This document shows, piece by piece, positions 1 through 8,768 of a stretch of 64,000 nucleotides of DNA (position 1 is the first letter of the stretch; the number at the start of each line of letters is the position of its first letter). The notes below the pieces were generated by a model. It was not told the origin of the DNA. It did not search any database and saw only the letters and a list, made by a program, of their open reading frames with translations. Made by a program: the position numbers and the translations under genes. The stretch is from assembly GCF_901538265.1 (NCBI RefSeq), contig NZ_LR593886.1:930001-994000 (forward strand). Reading direction: 5' to 3'. The DNA is from Gemmata massiliana (GTDB taxonomy: Bacteria > Planctomycetota > Planctomycetia > Gemmatales > Gemmataceae).

Positions 1-633
1 GGGCTGAGCCTCGGCGAGTACACGGCGCTGGCGTTCGCGGGGGCACTGGGGTTCGAGGACGGCGTGAAACTGGTTCAGGCGCGCGGGCGGGCCATGCAGG
101 ACGCCGCGGTCGCGACGCCCTCGGGCATGGTGAGCGTGCTCGGGCTGGAAGTGCCGGAGGTCGAGGCGCTGGTGCTCGAAGTGCGCGGAACCGACACACT
201 TGAGGTCGCTAACCTGCTCTGCCCCGGGAACACAGTGGTGTCCGGCTCGGTTGCGGCGATCGACCGGTTCGAGCAACTGTGCGTGCAGAAGGGCGGTATC
301 CGTACCGTGCGGCTCGCCGTTGCGGGCGCGTTCCACACCAAACTGATGAAGCCGGCCGACGAAAAACTCGCGGCGGCGCTCACGGGCGTGGCGCTGAGCG
401 CCCCCCGGGTGCCCGTGTGGTCGAACGTGGACGCGCGCACGCACACGGACCCGGCCGAAATTCGCGGACTCTTGGTGCAGCAGGTGCTCTCGCCCGTGCG
501 GTGGGAAGACACGCTCCGGGGGCTCCTGGCCGAGAACGTGGAGCGGTTCTACGAGATCGGGCCGGGCCGCGTGCTCGCGGGTCTGCTCAAGCGGGTTCAC
601 CGAAAGGCCGATATCCGAAACGTGGCCGCGTGA
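1..633 (+). CDS. fabD: Malonyl-CoA:ACP transacylase FabD, 5'-truncated by the window edge
   Basis: FabD moves the malonyl group from CoA to acyl carrier protein to supply extender units for fatty-acid synthesis in the cytoplasm. The open frame runs in from base 1. It begins with the nucleophile-elbow motif GLSLGEY, so the catalytic serine is the third residue visible and about 90 N-terminal residues are missing. The second-half GAFHT motif with the catalytic histidine lies near residue 110 of the visible part, and the C-terminus (EIGPGRVLAGLLKR) is typical of the family. An internal ATG at 64 is not the real start, because the catalytic serine lies before it. The gene is followed by acpP and fabF, the usual fab cluster order. 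Confidence 0.95.
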   Translation, partial: GLSLGEYTALAFAGALGFEDGVKLVQARGRAMQDAAVATPSGMVSVLGLEVPEVEALVLEVRGTDTLEVANLLCPGNTVVSGSVAAIDRFEQLCVQKGGIRTVRLAVAGAFHTKLMKPADEKLAAALTGVALSAPRVPVWSNVDARTHTDPAEIRGLLVQQVLSPVRWEDTLRGLLAENVERFYEIGPGRVLAGLLKRVHRKADIRNVAA

Positions 634-941
634 TCGCCGAAGTCGCGGCGGAAGGAAAAAGGCAAAACAACTCGCGAGTCGCCGCTGGTGCGGATCTCGT
701 CTTCGTTTTTCCTTCCTCCTTTTGCCTTTTAACTTCCCCGGGTAGGGGCGGCCTTTTCTTTTAGTGGTCGCGTCAGTAGAGTTTTGTTCGTAAGTCGCTG
801 CACAGGCGCTGGGGAAGGCCACTCACCCTTCGCGAGCCGGGCGAGCGCCATACAAAAACCAGACGCAGTGTGCGGGGACCGGTTGGTGCCGGTCGGACCG
901 CGGGGTTGCGGTGGCGCCACCACCGCCCGGAGGGTCGAACC
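634..941. other. Intergenic region fabD-acpP with a possible hairpin
   Basis: No convincing gene is seen. Bases 657-667 and 720-730 are perfect 11-base inverted arms (AAAAGGCAAAA and its complement) separated by about 52 bases of loop. The loop also contains a GGAAGGAAAAA/TTTTTCCTTCC partner pair. This could be a weak terminator for fabD or a small intergenic palindromic repeat. The last part of the region carries the acpP ribosome-binding site, GGAGGG at 929-934. Confidence 0.4.
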
Positions 942-1187
942 GTGTCCGTTGAGCAACGTGTTATCGACATCGTGAGCGAGCACTTCGCCTACGATAAAGA
1001 AAAGATCACTCGCAACACCACGTTCATCGAAGAGATCGGCGCGGACTCGCTCGACATCGTCGAGTTCGTCATGGAACTGGAAGAAGAGTTCGACATCCAG
1101 ATCCCGGACGATCAGGCCGAAAAAATTAAGACCGTCGGCGAAGCCACCGACTACATCGACACCGCTATCAAGAACAAGCCACAGTGA
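942..1187 (+). CDS. acpP: Acyl carrier protein
   Basis: An 81-residue acidic carrier protein that holds growing acyl chains on a 4'-phosphopantetheine arm. The arm attaches to Ser36 in the GADSLD motif, followed by the usual helix II (VEFVMELEEEFDIQIPD). The GTG at 942 was chosen because GGAGGG ends 7 bases before it and because the protein then begins at the normal position for ACPs (SVEQRVIDIV). The open frame extends further upstream, but that part has no ACP-like sequence. The stop codon overlaps the GTG start of fabF (GTGA), so the two genes are probably translationally coupled. Confidence 0.96.
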   Translation: MSVEQRVIDIVSEHFAYDKEKITRNTTFIEEIGADSLDIVEFVMELEEEFDIQIPDDQAEKIKTVGEATDYIDTAIKNKPQ

Positions 1188-2476
1188 CTTCTTCCTCTTC
1201 CGCGACCCGCCGCAGGGTGGTAATCACCGGCCTCGGCACGGTGAACCCGCTCGCGCTGAACGTGCCGGACTACTGGCGGGGCCTCCTCGCCGGGCAGAGC
1301 GGTATCGCGCCGATCACCCTCTTCAACACCGCCGCGCACAAACTGGTGAACGGTACCGACGTGCCGTTCAAGGTGACGTTCGCCGGCGAGGTGAAGGGCT
1401 TCAGCCCCGAACCCACCATCGACACGCGATCGGCCCGCCGACTCGACCGGTTCACGCAGTTCGCGATCGTCGCGGCTGCCGAAGCGGTGAAAGAGAGCGG
1501 CCTCGATTTCGCGAAGGAGAACCCGTTCCGCTGCGGGTGCATCCTCGGGAGCGGGATCGGCGGTATGGCCGAGTGGGAAGACGGGCACCGCACGCTGATG
1601 GAGCGTGGCCCCGACCGACTCGGGCCGTTCCTCATCGCGAAGATGATTGCCAACTCCGCGAGCGGCAACATCTCCATCCGGTTCGGGCTCCGCGGGCCGA
1701 ACACGACCGTTTCCACCGCGTGCTCGTCCGCCGCACACGCGATCGCGGACTCGGTGGCCGCAATTCGTAGCGGACTCGCCGACGTGATGGTGAGTGGAGG
1801 GAGCGAAGCCGCAGTGACGCCGCTTGGATTGGGCGGGTTCATTGCGTGCCGCGCGTTGTCCCAACGGAACGACGATCCGAAGGCCGCGAGCCGCCCCTGG
1901 GACAAGGACCGCGACGGCTTCGTGCTAAGCGAGGGCGCGGGGATTCTCGTCCTCGAAGAATACGAACGCGCCAAGGCTCGGAACGCCCCGATCTACGCCG
2001 AAGTGTGCGGATCGGGCAACACGGCCGATGCGTTCCACATCACGGCCCCGCACGAAGACGGCATCGGCGCGGCCGAGGCGATGCGCGAAGCTGTGAAGGA
2101 CGCGGGCTGGAACCTGGACGACGTCAACTACATCAACGCGCACGGGACCAGCACCGGGCTGGGTGACGTGGCCGAAACCAAGGCCGTGAAACTCGTGTTC
2201 GGCGAGCACGCGAAGAAGCTCATGGTGTCCAGCACCAAGAGCATGATCGGGCACCTGCTCGGCGCGAGCGGCGGCGTGGAAGCGGTCGCATGTGCGCTGA
2301 GCATCAAGCACGGCGTGTTGCACCCGACGATCAATCTGGACAACCAGGACGTCGAGGGCGGGTGCGACCTGGACTACATCCCCAACGCGGCTCGCGAAAC
2401 CCGCGTGCGCAAGGTACTGTCCAACAGCTTCGGATTCGGCGGGCACAACTGCTCGATCGCGCTCGGCGCGGTGTAA
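1184..2476 (+). CDS. fabF: 3-oxoacyl-ACP synthase II (KAS II)
   Basis: A 430-residue condensing enzyme that elongates acyl-ACP with malonyl-ACP. The thiolase-fold catalytic triad is present: Cys180 in TACSSAAHA, His320 in NAHGTSTGLGD and His357 in IGHLLGASG. The length fits the FabF family (410-430 residues). The GTG start overlaps the acpP stop codon. A strong hairpin at 2546-2580 closes the operon. Nothing unusual is seen in the sequence. Confidence 0.96.
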   Translation: MTSSSSATRRRVVITGLGTVNPLALNVPDYWRGLLAGQSGIAPITLFNTAAHKLVNGTDVPFKVTFAGEVKGFSPEPTIDTRSARRLDRFTQFAIVAAAEAVKESGLDFAKENPFRCGCILGSGIGGMAEWEDGHRTLMERGPDRLGPFLIAKMIANSASGNISIRFGLRGPNTTVSTACSSAAHAIADSVAAIRSGLADVMVSGGSEAAVTPLGLGGFIACRALSQRNDDPKAASRPWDKDRDGFVLSEGAGILVLEEYERAKARNAPIYAEVCGSGNTADAFHITAPHEDGIGAAEAMREAVKDAGWNLDDVNYINAHGTSTGLGDVAETKAVKLVFGEHAKKLMVSSTKSMIGHLLGASGGVEAVACALSIKHGVLHPTINLDNQDVEGGCDLDYIPNAARETRVRKVLSNSFGFGGHNCSIALGAV

Positions 2477-2545
2477 CGACACCGGAGGCGGCGCGAGACC
2501 CGTTTTCTGCGCTCCCGCGAGCCGCTCATATAACACCATCAACAC

Positions 2546-2580
2546 CAGGGGTTGAAACCTAACCAGGGTTTCAACCCCTG
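2546..2580 (+). terminator. Hairpin downstream of fabF
   Basis: A perfect 14-base-pair stem (arms 2546-2559 and 2567-2580) with a 7-base loop lies 70 bases after the fabF stop and before the next gene's start at 2611. There is only a weak T-rich tail (CTTCGTTAAAT). Likely an intrinsic terminator or RNA-stabilising hairpin for the fab operon. Confidence 0.6.
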
Positions 2581-2610
2581 CTTCGTTAAATAGCCCCTTG
2601 AGGACGTCAC

Positions 2611-3795
2611 ATGCTTCCCGATTTACTCGCCGGCCGGTGGGCCGACGTGTCGCTCACGCAGCCCGAGTTCGCGCGTTACTCGCGGCACGTTATCATGCCC
2701 GAGGTCGGGCTCGACGGGCAGCGTAAGCTCAAGGCCGCAAAAGTGCTCGTGATCGGCACCGGCGGGCTCGGGTCGCCGCTCGCGCTCTACCTCGCGGCGG
2801 CGGGCGTCGGCACGCTCGGGCTCGTCGATTTCGACGTGGTGGACACCTCGAACCTCCAGCGGCAGATCATCCACGGCACCGCGGACGTGGGGCGCTCGAA
2901 GTGCCAGTCCGCCGCGGACCGGCTCCGCGACGTGAACCCGGAAGTGCAGATCGACTTGTGGGAGACGCACTTCACGTCGAAGAACGCGCTCGACATCGTG
3001 AAGCACTACGACATCGTGGTCGACGGGACCGACAACTTCCCGACGCGGTACCTCGTCGACGATGCGTGCGTGCTACTCAACAAGCCGAACGTGTACGGCA
3101 GCATCTTCCGCTTTGACGGGCAAGCCACGGTGTTCGATCCGCGCGTGGGGCCGTGTTACCGGTGCCTGTACCCCGAACCGCCGCCCCCGGGCGAGGTGCC
3201 GAGTTGCGCGGAGGGCGGCGTGCTCGGGATTCTGCCGGGTGTGATCGGGTGCATTCAGGCCACGGAAACGATCAAGCTCATTCTGGGCATCGGCGAACCG
3301 CTCATCGGCCGGCTGCTGCACTACGACGCGCTGAACATGACGTTCCGGACGTTCAAGATCCGCCGCGATCCGAAGTGGGCGGTCGGTGCCCCGCACCCGA
3401 CCATTAAGGGACTGATCGATTACGAAGAGTTCTGTGGCGTGCGCGGCGGGGCATCGGCGACGCAACCCGCGTTCAGCGGGAGCGACATCACGCCCGAGCA
3501 ACTCAAGAAGCGCGTTGACGCGGGCGAGAACCTGTTCGTACTGGACGTGCGGAACCCGAACGAGTTCCAGATTTGCCGCATCCCGGGAACGGTGTTGCTC
3601 CCGCTACCGGAACTGCCGACGCGCTTCAGTGAAGTGCCGAAGGACCGCGAGGTGATCGTTCACTGCAAGAGCGGGATGCGGAGCCAGAAGGCGATCGACT
3701 TCTTGAAATCGCAGGGGTACACGAAGCTCGTGAACCTGACCGGCGGCATCCTCGGCTGGGCCGACAAGGTCGATCCGGGGATGCCGCGGTACTGA
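2611..3795 (+). CDS. MoeB/ThiF-type adenylyltransferase with C-terminal rhodanese domain
   Basis: A 394-residue E1-like enzyme of the MoeZ/MOCS3 type. It adenylates the C-terminus of a ThiS/MoaD-like sulfur carrier, and its rhodanese domain passes sulfur to the carrier. Residues about 15-260 hold the ThiF fold: a nucleotide-binding GTGGLGS motif, the VDFDVVDTSNLQRQ segment, and the crossover-loop Cys199 in PSCAEGG. Residues about 290-394 are the rhodanese domain, with active-site Cys352 in HCKSGMRS. The first zinc pair is present (Cys182 and Cys185, CYRC). The second CxxC usually found in the RDPKCPVCG segment reads RDPKWAVGA here, so the structural zinc site seems to be lost. The pathway (thiamine, molybdopterin or cysteine synthesis) cannot be fixed from context. 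Confidence 0.88.
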   Translation: MLPDLLAGRWADVSLTQPEFARYSRHVIMPEVGLDGQRKLKAAKVLVIGTGGLGSPLALYLAAAGVGTLGLVDFDVVDTSNLQRQIIHGTADVGRSKCQSAADRLRDVNPEVQIDLWETHFTSKNALDIVKHYDIVVDGTDNFPTRYLVDDACVLLNKPNVYGSIFRFDGQATVFDPRVGPCYRCLYPEPPPPGEVPSCAEGGVLGILPGVIGCIQATETIKLILGIGEPLIGRLLHYDALNMTFRTFKIRRDPKWAVGAPHPTIKGLIDYEEFCGVRGGASATQPAFSGSDITPEQLKKRVDAGENLFVLDVRNPNEFQICRIPGTVLLPLPELPTRFSEVPKDREVIVHCKSGMRSQKAIDFLKSQGYTKLVNLTGGILGWADKVDPGMPRY

Positions 3796-3808
3796 TTTTG
3801 GCATTTCG

Positions 3809-3858
3809 CTCAGCACAAAGGGGCGGGGCATTTGGATGCGCCGCCCCTTTGTGCTGAG
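3809..3858. terminator. Bidirectional terminator between convergent genes
   Basis: A perfect 18-base-pair stem (3809-3826 with 3841-3858) with a 14-base loop fills the 68-base gap between the moeB-like gene and the convergent transporter gene. It probably terminates both. Confidence 0.75.
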
Positions 3859-3863
3859 TATTG

Positions 3864-5138
3864 TTACGCCCCCGGCGGGACCGCGGCCGGTTCCGCGACG
3901 CGGGCCGGGCGCTCGCGGAACACCAGCAGGAACACCCCGAGGCAGACGAACACACCGATACTGGGCACCATCCAGAACGCGGACCAGTTCACTTCTTTCG
4001 TTTCGGGGTTCGTGTAGTGACCCTGGAGAATCCCGCAGACGAGGCTACCGAGCCACATCCCGACACCGTAGGTGAGGAAGCTGAACAGTGCCTGTGCGCT
4101 GGCCCGGATGTCCTTCGGAGCCTTGTTGTCGCAGTGAATGAACCCGGCCGCAAAGAAGAAGTCGAAGCAGAACCCGTGGAGCGCGACGCCCACGATCGCC
4201 ATCGCGAACGCGGCCCCTTCCGGCCCCGCGTTCGCGAACAGGAAGTACCGCAGCCCCCAGCAGAACATCCCCAGGGCCAGCACCCACTTCATACCGAACC
4301 GCACTAGGAACAGCGGGAGCAGCGGCAGGAACACGGTTTCGCACACCTGCCCGATGAGCATCGTCGAGCCAATGTTCTTCACACCGCACTGCTTTGCCAG
4401 GAAGTCCGACGTGGACGTGTAGTAGAACGCCAGCACCACGGTGATCGCCAGTGACACGATGAAGAACGCGGCGAACGAGAAATCTTTGAACAGCCCCAAG
4501 GCCCGCACGAACGGGATACCCTGAGCCTGACCCTTTGGTGGGGTGTGCGGCAACAGGAAGCTGTATACGCCCAGCACCGCAGACAGTCCGGCGGCCAGGA
4601 GCAGCGGGCCGTTAGTAGCCGCAGCGGTCTTGTCCCCGTCGCGAAACACCGCGTCGATGGTGAACCCGGCGGCGATCCAGCCCAACGTACCCAGCACGCG
4701 GACCCCGGGGAAGTCGCGTTGCCCGTCCGGGACGTGCTCGAAGGTGATCGAGTTCGCGAGCACCAGCGTCGGATTATAGAGCAGCGCGTAGACGAACGTG
4801 AGTGCGAACAGCGTCCAGTATTGGCCCGGGTCTTGTGTCTGCGCGATCAGATACAGCAGTCCGGCGCCCGCGAGGTGGCAGATCGCCATCAGCTTCTCGC
4901 TGGCGATCAACCGGTCGGCGATGTACCCGGCGAAGATAGTCGAGAAGATCGCGCCGAGCGCCATGTTACCGATCAGGGCACCGGCCTGTTCACTGGTGAA
5001 GTTCAGCCCGAGGAGGTACGGGAAGAATACCACGAACCAAGCCCCCCAGACGGCGAACTGGAGGAACATCATCACGGACAGGTTGAGGCGCAGCGGTAGT
5101 GCGAGTGGCGGAGCGGTCGCGGGCTGAACTGCGGACAT
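3864..5138 (-). CDS. MFS transporter, nucleoside:H+ symporter (NupG/XapB-like)
   Basis: A 424-residue polytopic membrane protein with about 12 hydrophobic segments. The N-terminus (LSVMMFLQFAVWGAWFV) and the following TSEQAGALIG segment match the nucleoside:proton symporter branch of the major facilitator superfamily (PF03825-type). Planctomycetes carry many such paralogs, and their real substrates are largely unproven. The start at 5138 has a GGAG about 8 bases upstream. The gene is convergent with the moeB-like gene and divergent from the esterase gene, so it is probably transcribed alone. Substrate is inferred from family only. Confidence 0.8.
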   Translation of the reverse strand: MSAVQPATAPPLALPLRLNLSVMMFLQFAVWGAWFVVFFPYLLGLNFTSEQAGALIGNMALGAIFSTIFAGYIADRLIASEKLMAICHLAGAGLLYLIAQTQDPGQYWTLFALTFVYALLYNPTLVLANSITFEHVPDGQRDFPGVRVLGTLGWIAAGFTIDAVFRDGDKTAAATNGPLLLAAGLSAVLGVYSFLLPHTPPKGQAQGIPFVRALGLFKDFSFAAFFIVSLAITVVLAFYYTSTSDFLAKQCGVKNIGSTMLIGQVCETVFLPLLPLFLVRFGMKWVLALGMFCWGLRYFLFANAGPEGAAFAMAIVGVALHGFCFDFFFAAGFIHCDNKAPKDIRASAQALFSFLTYGVGMWLGSLVCGILQGHYTNPETKEVNWSAFWMVPSIGVFVCLGVFLLVFRERPARVAEPAAVPPGA

Positions 5139-5338
5139 ATTGTCTCCGAGTGTGAAGCGTTAGCGCGGAATGTCGCTGAATGTAAAGCCCGGACCGCCCG
5201 GCGGCAACGAGAAACGGCACGTATGAGGAAGTCGGAGCGCCGGTAACGACCGGTTCTTCTCTCCTGGCCCCTTGACCGGGGCGAGCGCCCCCGGACAATC
5301 GACCCCGTCCGACCTCTTCCCGTTCCGCGGAGATCACC

Positions 5339-6262
5339 ATGCGGTCCGCGTTCGCGTTGCTCATCGGGGCACTGGCGTGTTCGTTCGTGGCCGGTCAGCC
5401 GGCGCCCGAGCACCTGCCGCCCAAAATCACCTACAAGCTCGGGTCCGATTCCCAGAAGCAGGAGGGCGTGCCCGCGGGGGAACTGATCGGGCCGGTACTC
5501 TTCAAGAGCAAGGTGTTCGACGGCACCGTCCGGCAATACTGGGTGTACGTCCCCGCGCAGTACAAACCGGAGCACGCGGCGAGCGTACTGGTGTTTCAAG
5601 ACGGGCAGCGGGCGATCAACCCGAAGGGCGTGATCCGCGCGCCGGTGGTGCTCGACAACCTCATTCACCGAAAAGAGATCCCGGTAACGATCGGCATCTT
5701 CGTGACGCCGGGGCATAAGGGGGCCGAGTACCCGGCGTCGCTCGGCACCGGGAACCCGAACAACCGCAGCATCGAGTACGACTCGCTCGGGGACGCTTTC
5801 GCCAAGCTGATCGTCGATGAAGTGCTGCCAGAGGTGGCGCAAAAGTACACGCTGACGAAAGACCCGAACGAGCGGGCGATCGCGGGGTTCTCCAGTGGCG
5901 GGATCGCGGCGTTCACGGTGGCGTGGGAGCGCCCGGAGGCATTCCGGCGCGTGTACAGTGCGATCGGGAGTTTCACCAATCTGCGCGGCGGTCACGTGTA
6001 CCCGGATCTGGTGCGCAAAGCGGACGCGAAGCCGATCCGCGTATACGTGCAGGACGGCGTTCACGACAACCGCAGCCCGATGAACACGAAGCGCGACTGG
6101 TTCCTGCAAAACGAACTGATGGTCGGGGCGCTGCGGGAAAAGGATTACGACTACAAGTACGTGCTCGGCGCCGGCGGGCACGCGGACGACCACGGCGGCG
6201 CGCTCCTGCCGGACGCGCTCCGCTGGCTGTGGCGCGATCACGCGGTCGTGAAGGGGAAGTAA
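5339..6262 (+). CDS. Secreted enterochelin-esterase-like alpha/beta hydrolase
   Basis: A 307-residue protein with an N-terminal signal peptide (about residues 1-20, hydrophobic AFALLIGALACSFVAG). It is followed by the esterase-D/enterochelin-esterase fold: YWVYVPAQY strand, VFQDG, then the nucleophile elbow GFSSGG with Ser185. A likely catalytic His lies in GAGGHADDHGG near the C-terminus. It is expected to hydrolyse carboxylic esters in the periplasm. Planctomycetal members often accompany polysaccharide degradation, but no such neighbour is seen here. ATG 5339 has GCGGAGA upstream. The substrate is unknown. Confidence 0.82.
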   Translation: MRSAFALLIGALACSFVAGQPAPEHLPPKITYKLGSDSQKQEGVPAGELIGPVLFKSKVFDGTVRQYWVYVPAQYKPEHAASVLVFQDGQRAINPKGVIRAPVVLDNLIHRKEIPVTIGIFVTPGHKGAEYPASLGTGNPNNRSIEYDSLGDAFAKLIVDEVLPEVAQKYTLTKDPNERAIAGFSSGGIAAFTVAWERPEAFRRVYSAIGSFTNLRGGHVYPDLVRKADAKPIRVYVQDGVHDNRSPMNTKRDWFLQNELMVGALREKDYDYKYVLGAGGHADDHGGALLPDALRWLWRDHAVVKGK

Positions 6263-6271
6263 TCGCACACG

Positions 6272-6354
6272 ATAACGAGCCGCGACCGCCAGGAAGCGGG
6301 AGGCACTTTTTGGCGGTTGTCGTTACGCACCGGGAGCCGCGGCCCGCTTCCTGG
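6272..6354. repeat. REP-like palindrome, 3' arm split by the insertion sequence
   Basis: Bases 6289-6300 (CCAGGAAGCGGG) pair perfectly with 6343-6354. The outer arm AACGAGCCGC at 6272-6281 has its complement, GCGGCTCGTT, only at 7616-7625, beyond the insertion sequence. Joining the flanks restores one long imperfect hairpin, so the element was probably intact before the insertion. Confidence 0.6.
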
Positions 6355-7609
6355 CCAGTAGTTTCAAGGGATTTGGCAGTGCCGCATGGGAGTTCCTAAG
6401 TTCAAGGTTCTCAGGCACTTGAACGGGAACCTCCCATGCGACGTGGTTACTCTACGATCACCCCGGCGGTGGTCCACGCGCTGACGCGCCGGCCCTTGGA
6501 ACGGACCCTCGATTGGACCGACTACAAGACGTCGATCACGAGCACCCAGTTGTTCGACCTGATACTGCTGGTCGCGAGCACCACGCGAACCCTGTTCGCG
6601 GTGGCGACCCGGTACTTCCACTTCTCGCACGAGACCGCGCGACAGGGCGTTCGTGCGAACCTGGGCTCCGAGGACCACCTCACGGCCCGGTTGGTTGATG
6701 CCCTTCATGACGTGGCCCGGTTCACGCGCCGGGACCGGAGGCGCCGGTGGACGTGCGCCATCGACGTGCATTACGTGCCGTTCTACGGGGACCGCTCGAC
6801 CCCGGGGATCATCGGCGGACCCAAGAAGGCCGGGACCTCGTTCTTCCACGCCTACGCCACGTGTGTCCTGATCCACAAGCACCGGCGATACACGGTCGGG
6901 TTGGTCACGGTGCACAAAGGGGACAAGCCACATCAGCAGGTACGAGCGCTGCTGGACCACGTGGCGGCTCGTGGGCTCACGGTTGGTGGAGTGGTGCTGG
7001 ACGCCGGGTTCGACAGCGGGGACGCGCTGCTGCTGTTGCAGCAATGGGATCTGTACTACGCGGTGCCGATCCGCAAGAAGGGGAAAGGCATGAACCGGCG
7101 CAACGAGTGCTACACCACGCCGTCGGGCACCGTCGCCACGATGGAATGGGTGACCGAGAAGACGCGCCGGTCCGTGTCCACCCGGGTGCTCGTGTGGCGC
7201 CGCCCGGGTGAATCGCACGCGCGGGTATATGCGTTCTCGGGTTGGGGTGATGCGGGGGCCGTATCCGAGGCGAAGCGCGCGTGGCTCGGGCGGCGCCGGT
7301 ACCGGGAGCGGTTCGGGATCGAAACCAGTTACCGGCAGAAGAACCAGGCCCGCGGGTGGACCACCAGCACCAACCCCGAGTACCGGTTGTTACTGGAGGG
7401 TGTGGCGTTGCTGTTGCGCCAGGTGTGGGTGTGCTTGGCACTCCGGATCGCACGCGCCCAGAACCGGAATGCGTGGGTGCATGAACTCCCGCTGGCCGAG
7501 ATGCTCGACTGGCTCACACAACGGATCCGCTCACGATACCCACGCACACGATGTATCACACTGACCCACAATACACTTACACGCGCGGTAACGCCTTGAA
7601 ACTACTGGC
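6354..7609 (+). mobile_element. Complete DDE insertion sequence (IS4-superfamily, ISH3-like), about 1.25 kb
   Basis: Perfect 16-base terminal inverted repeats at 6354-6369 (GCCAGTAGTTTCAAGG) and 7594-7609 bound a single intact transposase gene. The transposase stop overlaps the right repeat. No clear target-site duplication is seen at the flanks (TTCCTG before, AAGGG after). The outermost base of each repeat is ambiguous because the element sits inside a GC-rich palindrome. The intact ends and gene suggest a recent or active copy. Confidence 0.85.
6436..7599 (+). CDS. DDE transposase of the insertion sequence
   Basis: A 387-residue transposase with an RNase H-like catalytic core. The likely DDE residues are Asp110 (CAIDVHYVPFYGD), Asp189 (VVLDAGFDSGD) and Glu296 (RFGIETSYRQKNQ). 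The last sits in the Y-R-E-type signature of the IS4 superfamily, and the RYRERFGIETSYR to LLLEGVALLLR arrangement resembles ISH3-clade enzymes. It catalyses excision and insertion of the element bounded by the 16-base inverted repeats. The start ATG follows an AACGGGAACC leader without a strong ribosome site. The frame is uninterrupted, so the enzyme may be functional. The family assignment is by motif only. Confidence 0.88.
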   Translation: MRRGYSTITPAVVHALTRRPLERTLDWTDYKTSITSTQLFDLILLVASTTRTLFAVATRYFHFSHETARQGVRANLGSEDHLTARLVDALHDVARFTRRDRRRRWTCAIDVHYVPFYGDRSTPGIIGGPKKAGTSFFHAYATCVLIHKHRRYTVGLVTVHKGDKPHQQVRALLDHVAARGLTVGGVVLDAGFDSGDALLLLQQWDLYYAVPIRKKGKGMNRRNECYTTPSGTVATMEWVTEKTRRSVSTRVLVWRRPGESHARVYAFSGWGDAGAVSEAKRAWLGRRRYRERFGIETSYRQKNQARGWTTSTNPEYRLLLEGVALLLRQVWVCLALRIARAQNRNAWVHELPLAEMLDWLTQRIRSRYPRTRCITLTHNTLTRAVTP

Positions 7610-7670
7610 AAGGGAGCGGCTCGTTTAAACCACTGCCACGATCCTGAGTGAGAACCCGCTCGCCGCTGGT

Positions 7671-8702
7671 TTACTTCTTGGGTGCCGGGATTGGGTTTGG
7701 GAGAACGACTGGGTCGGGGAACGTGAGGTGGTACTTCGGGGCAGCCCGTCGCATCAGTTCCGCACGCAGTTTCGGGAGCTCGTTCGAGATCTTCGCACTC
7801 ATCACATCCATCAGCAGCGCCGGTTTCTCTTTCTCGAACGACTTGCTCTTGTCCGCGGGGATCACCTTATCGCACTTGAGGGCAATGAACCCTTTATTGC
7901 CTTCCAGTTCGATCTGAATGAGCGGACTGACTTCGCCGGATTGGAGTTTCGCGACTGCGGCGTACACGGCCTGTTCAGCTTGTCGTTCCTCAAACGGGCG
8001 CGCACGGGGAATTAACTCGGTTCGTCCGTCGGCTGCCACACTCGACCTCGGCTGCCCCGCTTGTGGGCCGCGCCGGGCGTGGGCATCGAACTCTTTTTCG
8101 CTCTCTCGCACCTTTTCGTAGGCCGCGCGTGCCTCGGTCTCGTTGCTCCACAAGATGATGCGGCAGTCGAGCTTTTCACCATATTTCAGGTCGAACGCCC
8201 GTCGCAGTTCCGCTTCGGTTGCGGCTTTGATTTTCGCGTGCGTCAGCCGGGTGAGCATTTGCAGCGGAATGTTTACGTCTTCGTTCCATTCCTCAAGTGT
8301 CTTGGACTGGCTCTTGAGCAGTTCTTCCGTGAGCTGTGCGCGGGTCATCTTGGCCGCCGCGCAAGTCGCGTCGAGCGCCGCCTCGATTTCTAGAGGCGCG
8401 AAGGTGAATCCTTCCTGAGCGAAGCCGCGCGCGATGATCTGGTTGTTTACGAACGGTTCCAGTTCCTTCTTCCCGTACCGGCGGATGAGGTGGTTCGCGA
8501 ACGCCTCGCGCGTGATTGGGACGTCGCCGAAAATGGTCGCGACCGGTTCCGACGGTTTTGGCGGTTTCGGCTCAGTTGGCTTCGCGTCCGCAGCTTTCGC
8601 GGCCGATACAGGCGCTGGTTGCGCAGAACTCTTCCACGTTCCGAAATCGGTGAATGCCGCGCCCGCTGCCACTGCCAGGGCCAGTTTCCATTTCGTAATC
8701 AT
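7671..8702 (-). CDS. SurA/parvulin-like foldase protein, tandem copy of the extension of the neighbouring sigma factor
   Basis: A 343-residue protein beginning with a hydrophobic anchor (MITKWKLALAVAAGAAF), a Pro/Lys-rich linker, then an IFGDVPITREAFANHLI segment and a helical region typical of SurA N-terminal chaperone domains. The C-terminal part (GEVSPLIQ, GFIALKCDKVIPA) resembles the end of parvulin peptidyl-prolyl isomerase domains. It aligns along its whole length with the C-terminal half of the adjacent sigma-factor fusion. The similarity continues about 35 bases upstream of its start into what is sigma-factor coding sequence in the other copy. It is therefore a truncated duplicate that starts at a formerly internal methionine. 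A foldase role outside the cytoplasm is inferred. Confidence 0.7.
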   Translation of the reverse strand: MITKWKLALAVAAGAAFTDFGTWKSSAQPAPVSAAKAADAKPTEPKPPKPSEPVATIFGDVPITREAFANHLIRRYGKKELEPFVNNQIIARGFAQEGFTFAPLEIEAALDATCAAAKMTRAQLTEELLKSQSKTLEEWNEDVNIPLQMLTRLTHAKIKAATEAELRRAFDLKYGEKLDCRIILWSNETEARAAYEKVRESEKEFDAHARRGPQAGQPRSSVAADGRTELIPRARPFEERQAEQAVYAAVAKLQSGEVSPLIQIELEGNKGFIALKCDKVIPADKSKSFEKEKPALLMDVMSAKISNELPKLRAELMRRAAPKYHLTFPDPVVLPNPIPAPKK

Positions 8703-8768
8703 GGTTCTCGTTACCCTTCCGTGAGGAACAGTACCCGGGCCGGGACCGCCCCGGAGCCCACCGTCGAT

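Noticed and set aside
5072-6268. A 398-codon minus-strand frame
   Set aside because: It is antisense to the esterase gene and its composition is that of a GC-driven shadow frame.
6348-7615. Target-site duplication of the insertion sequence
   Set aside because: The flanking bases (TTCCTG and AAGGG) do not match in direct orientation at any length I tried.
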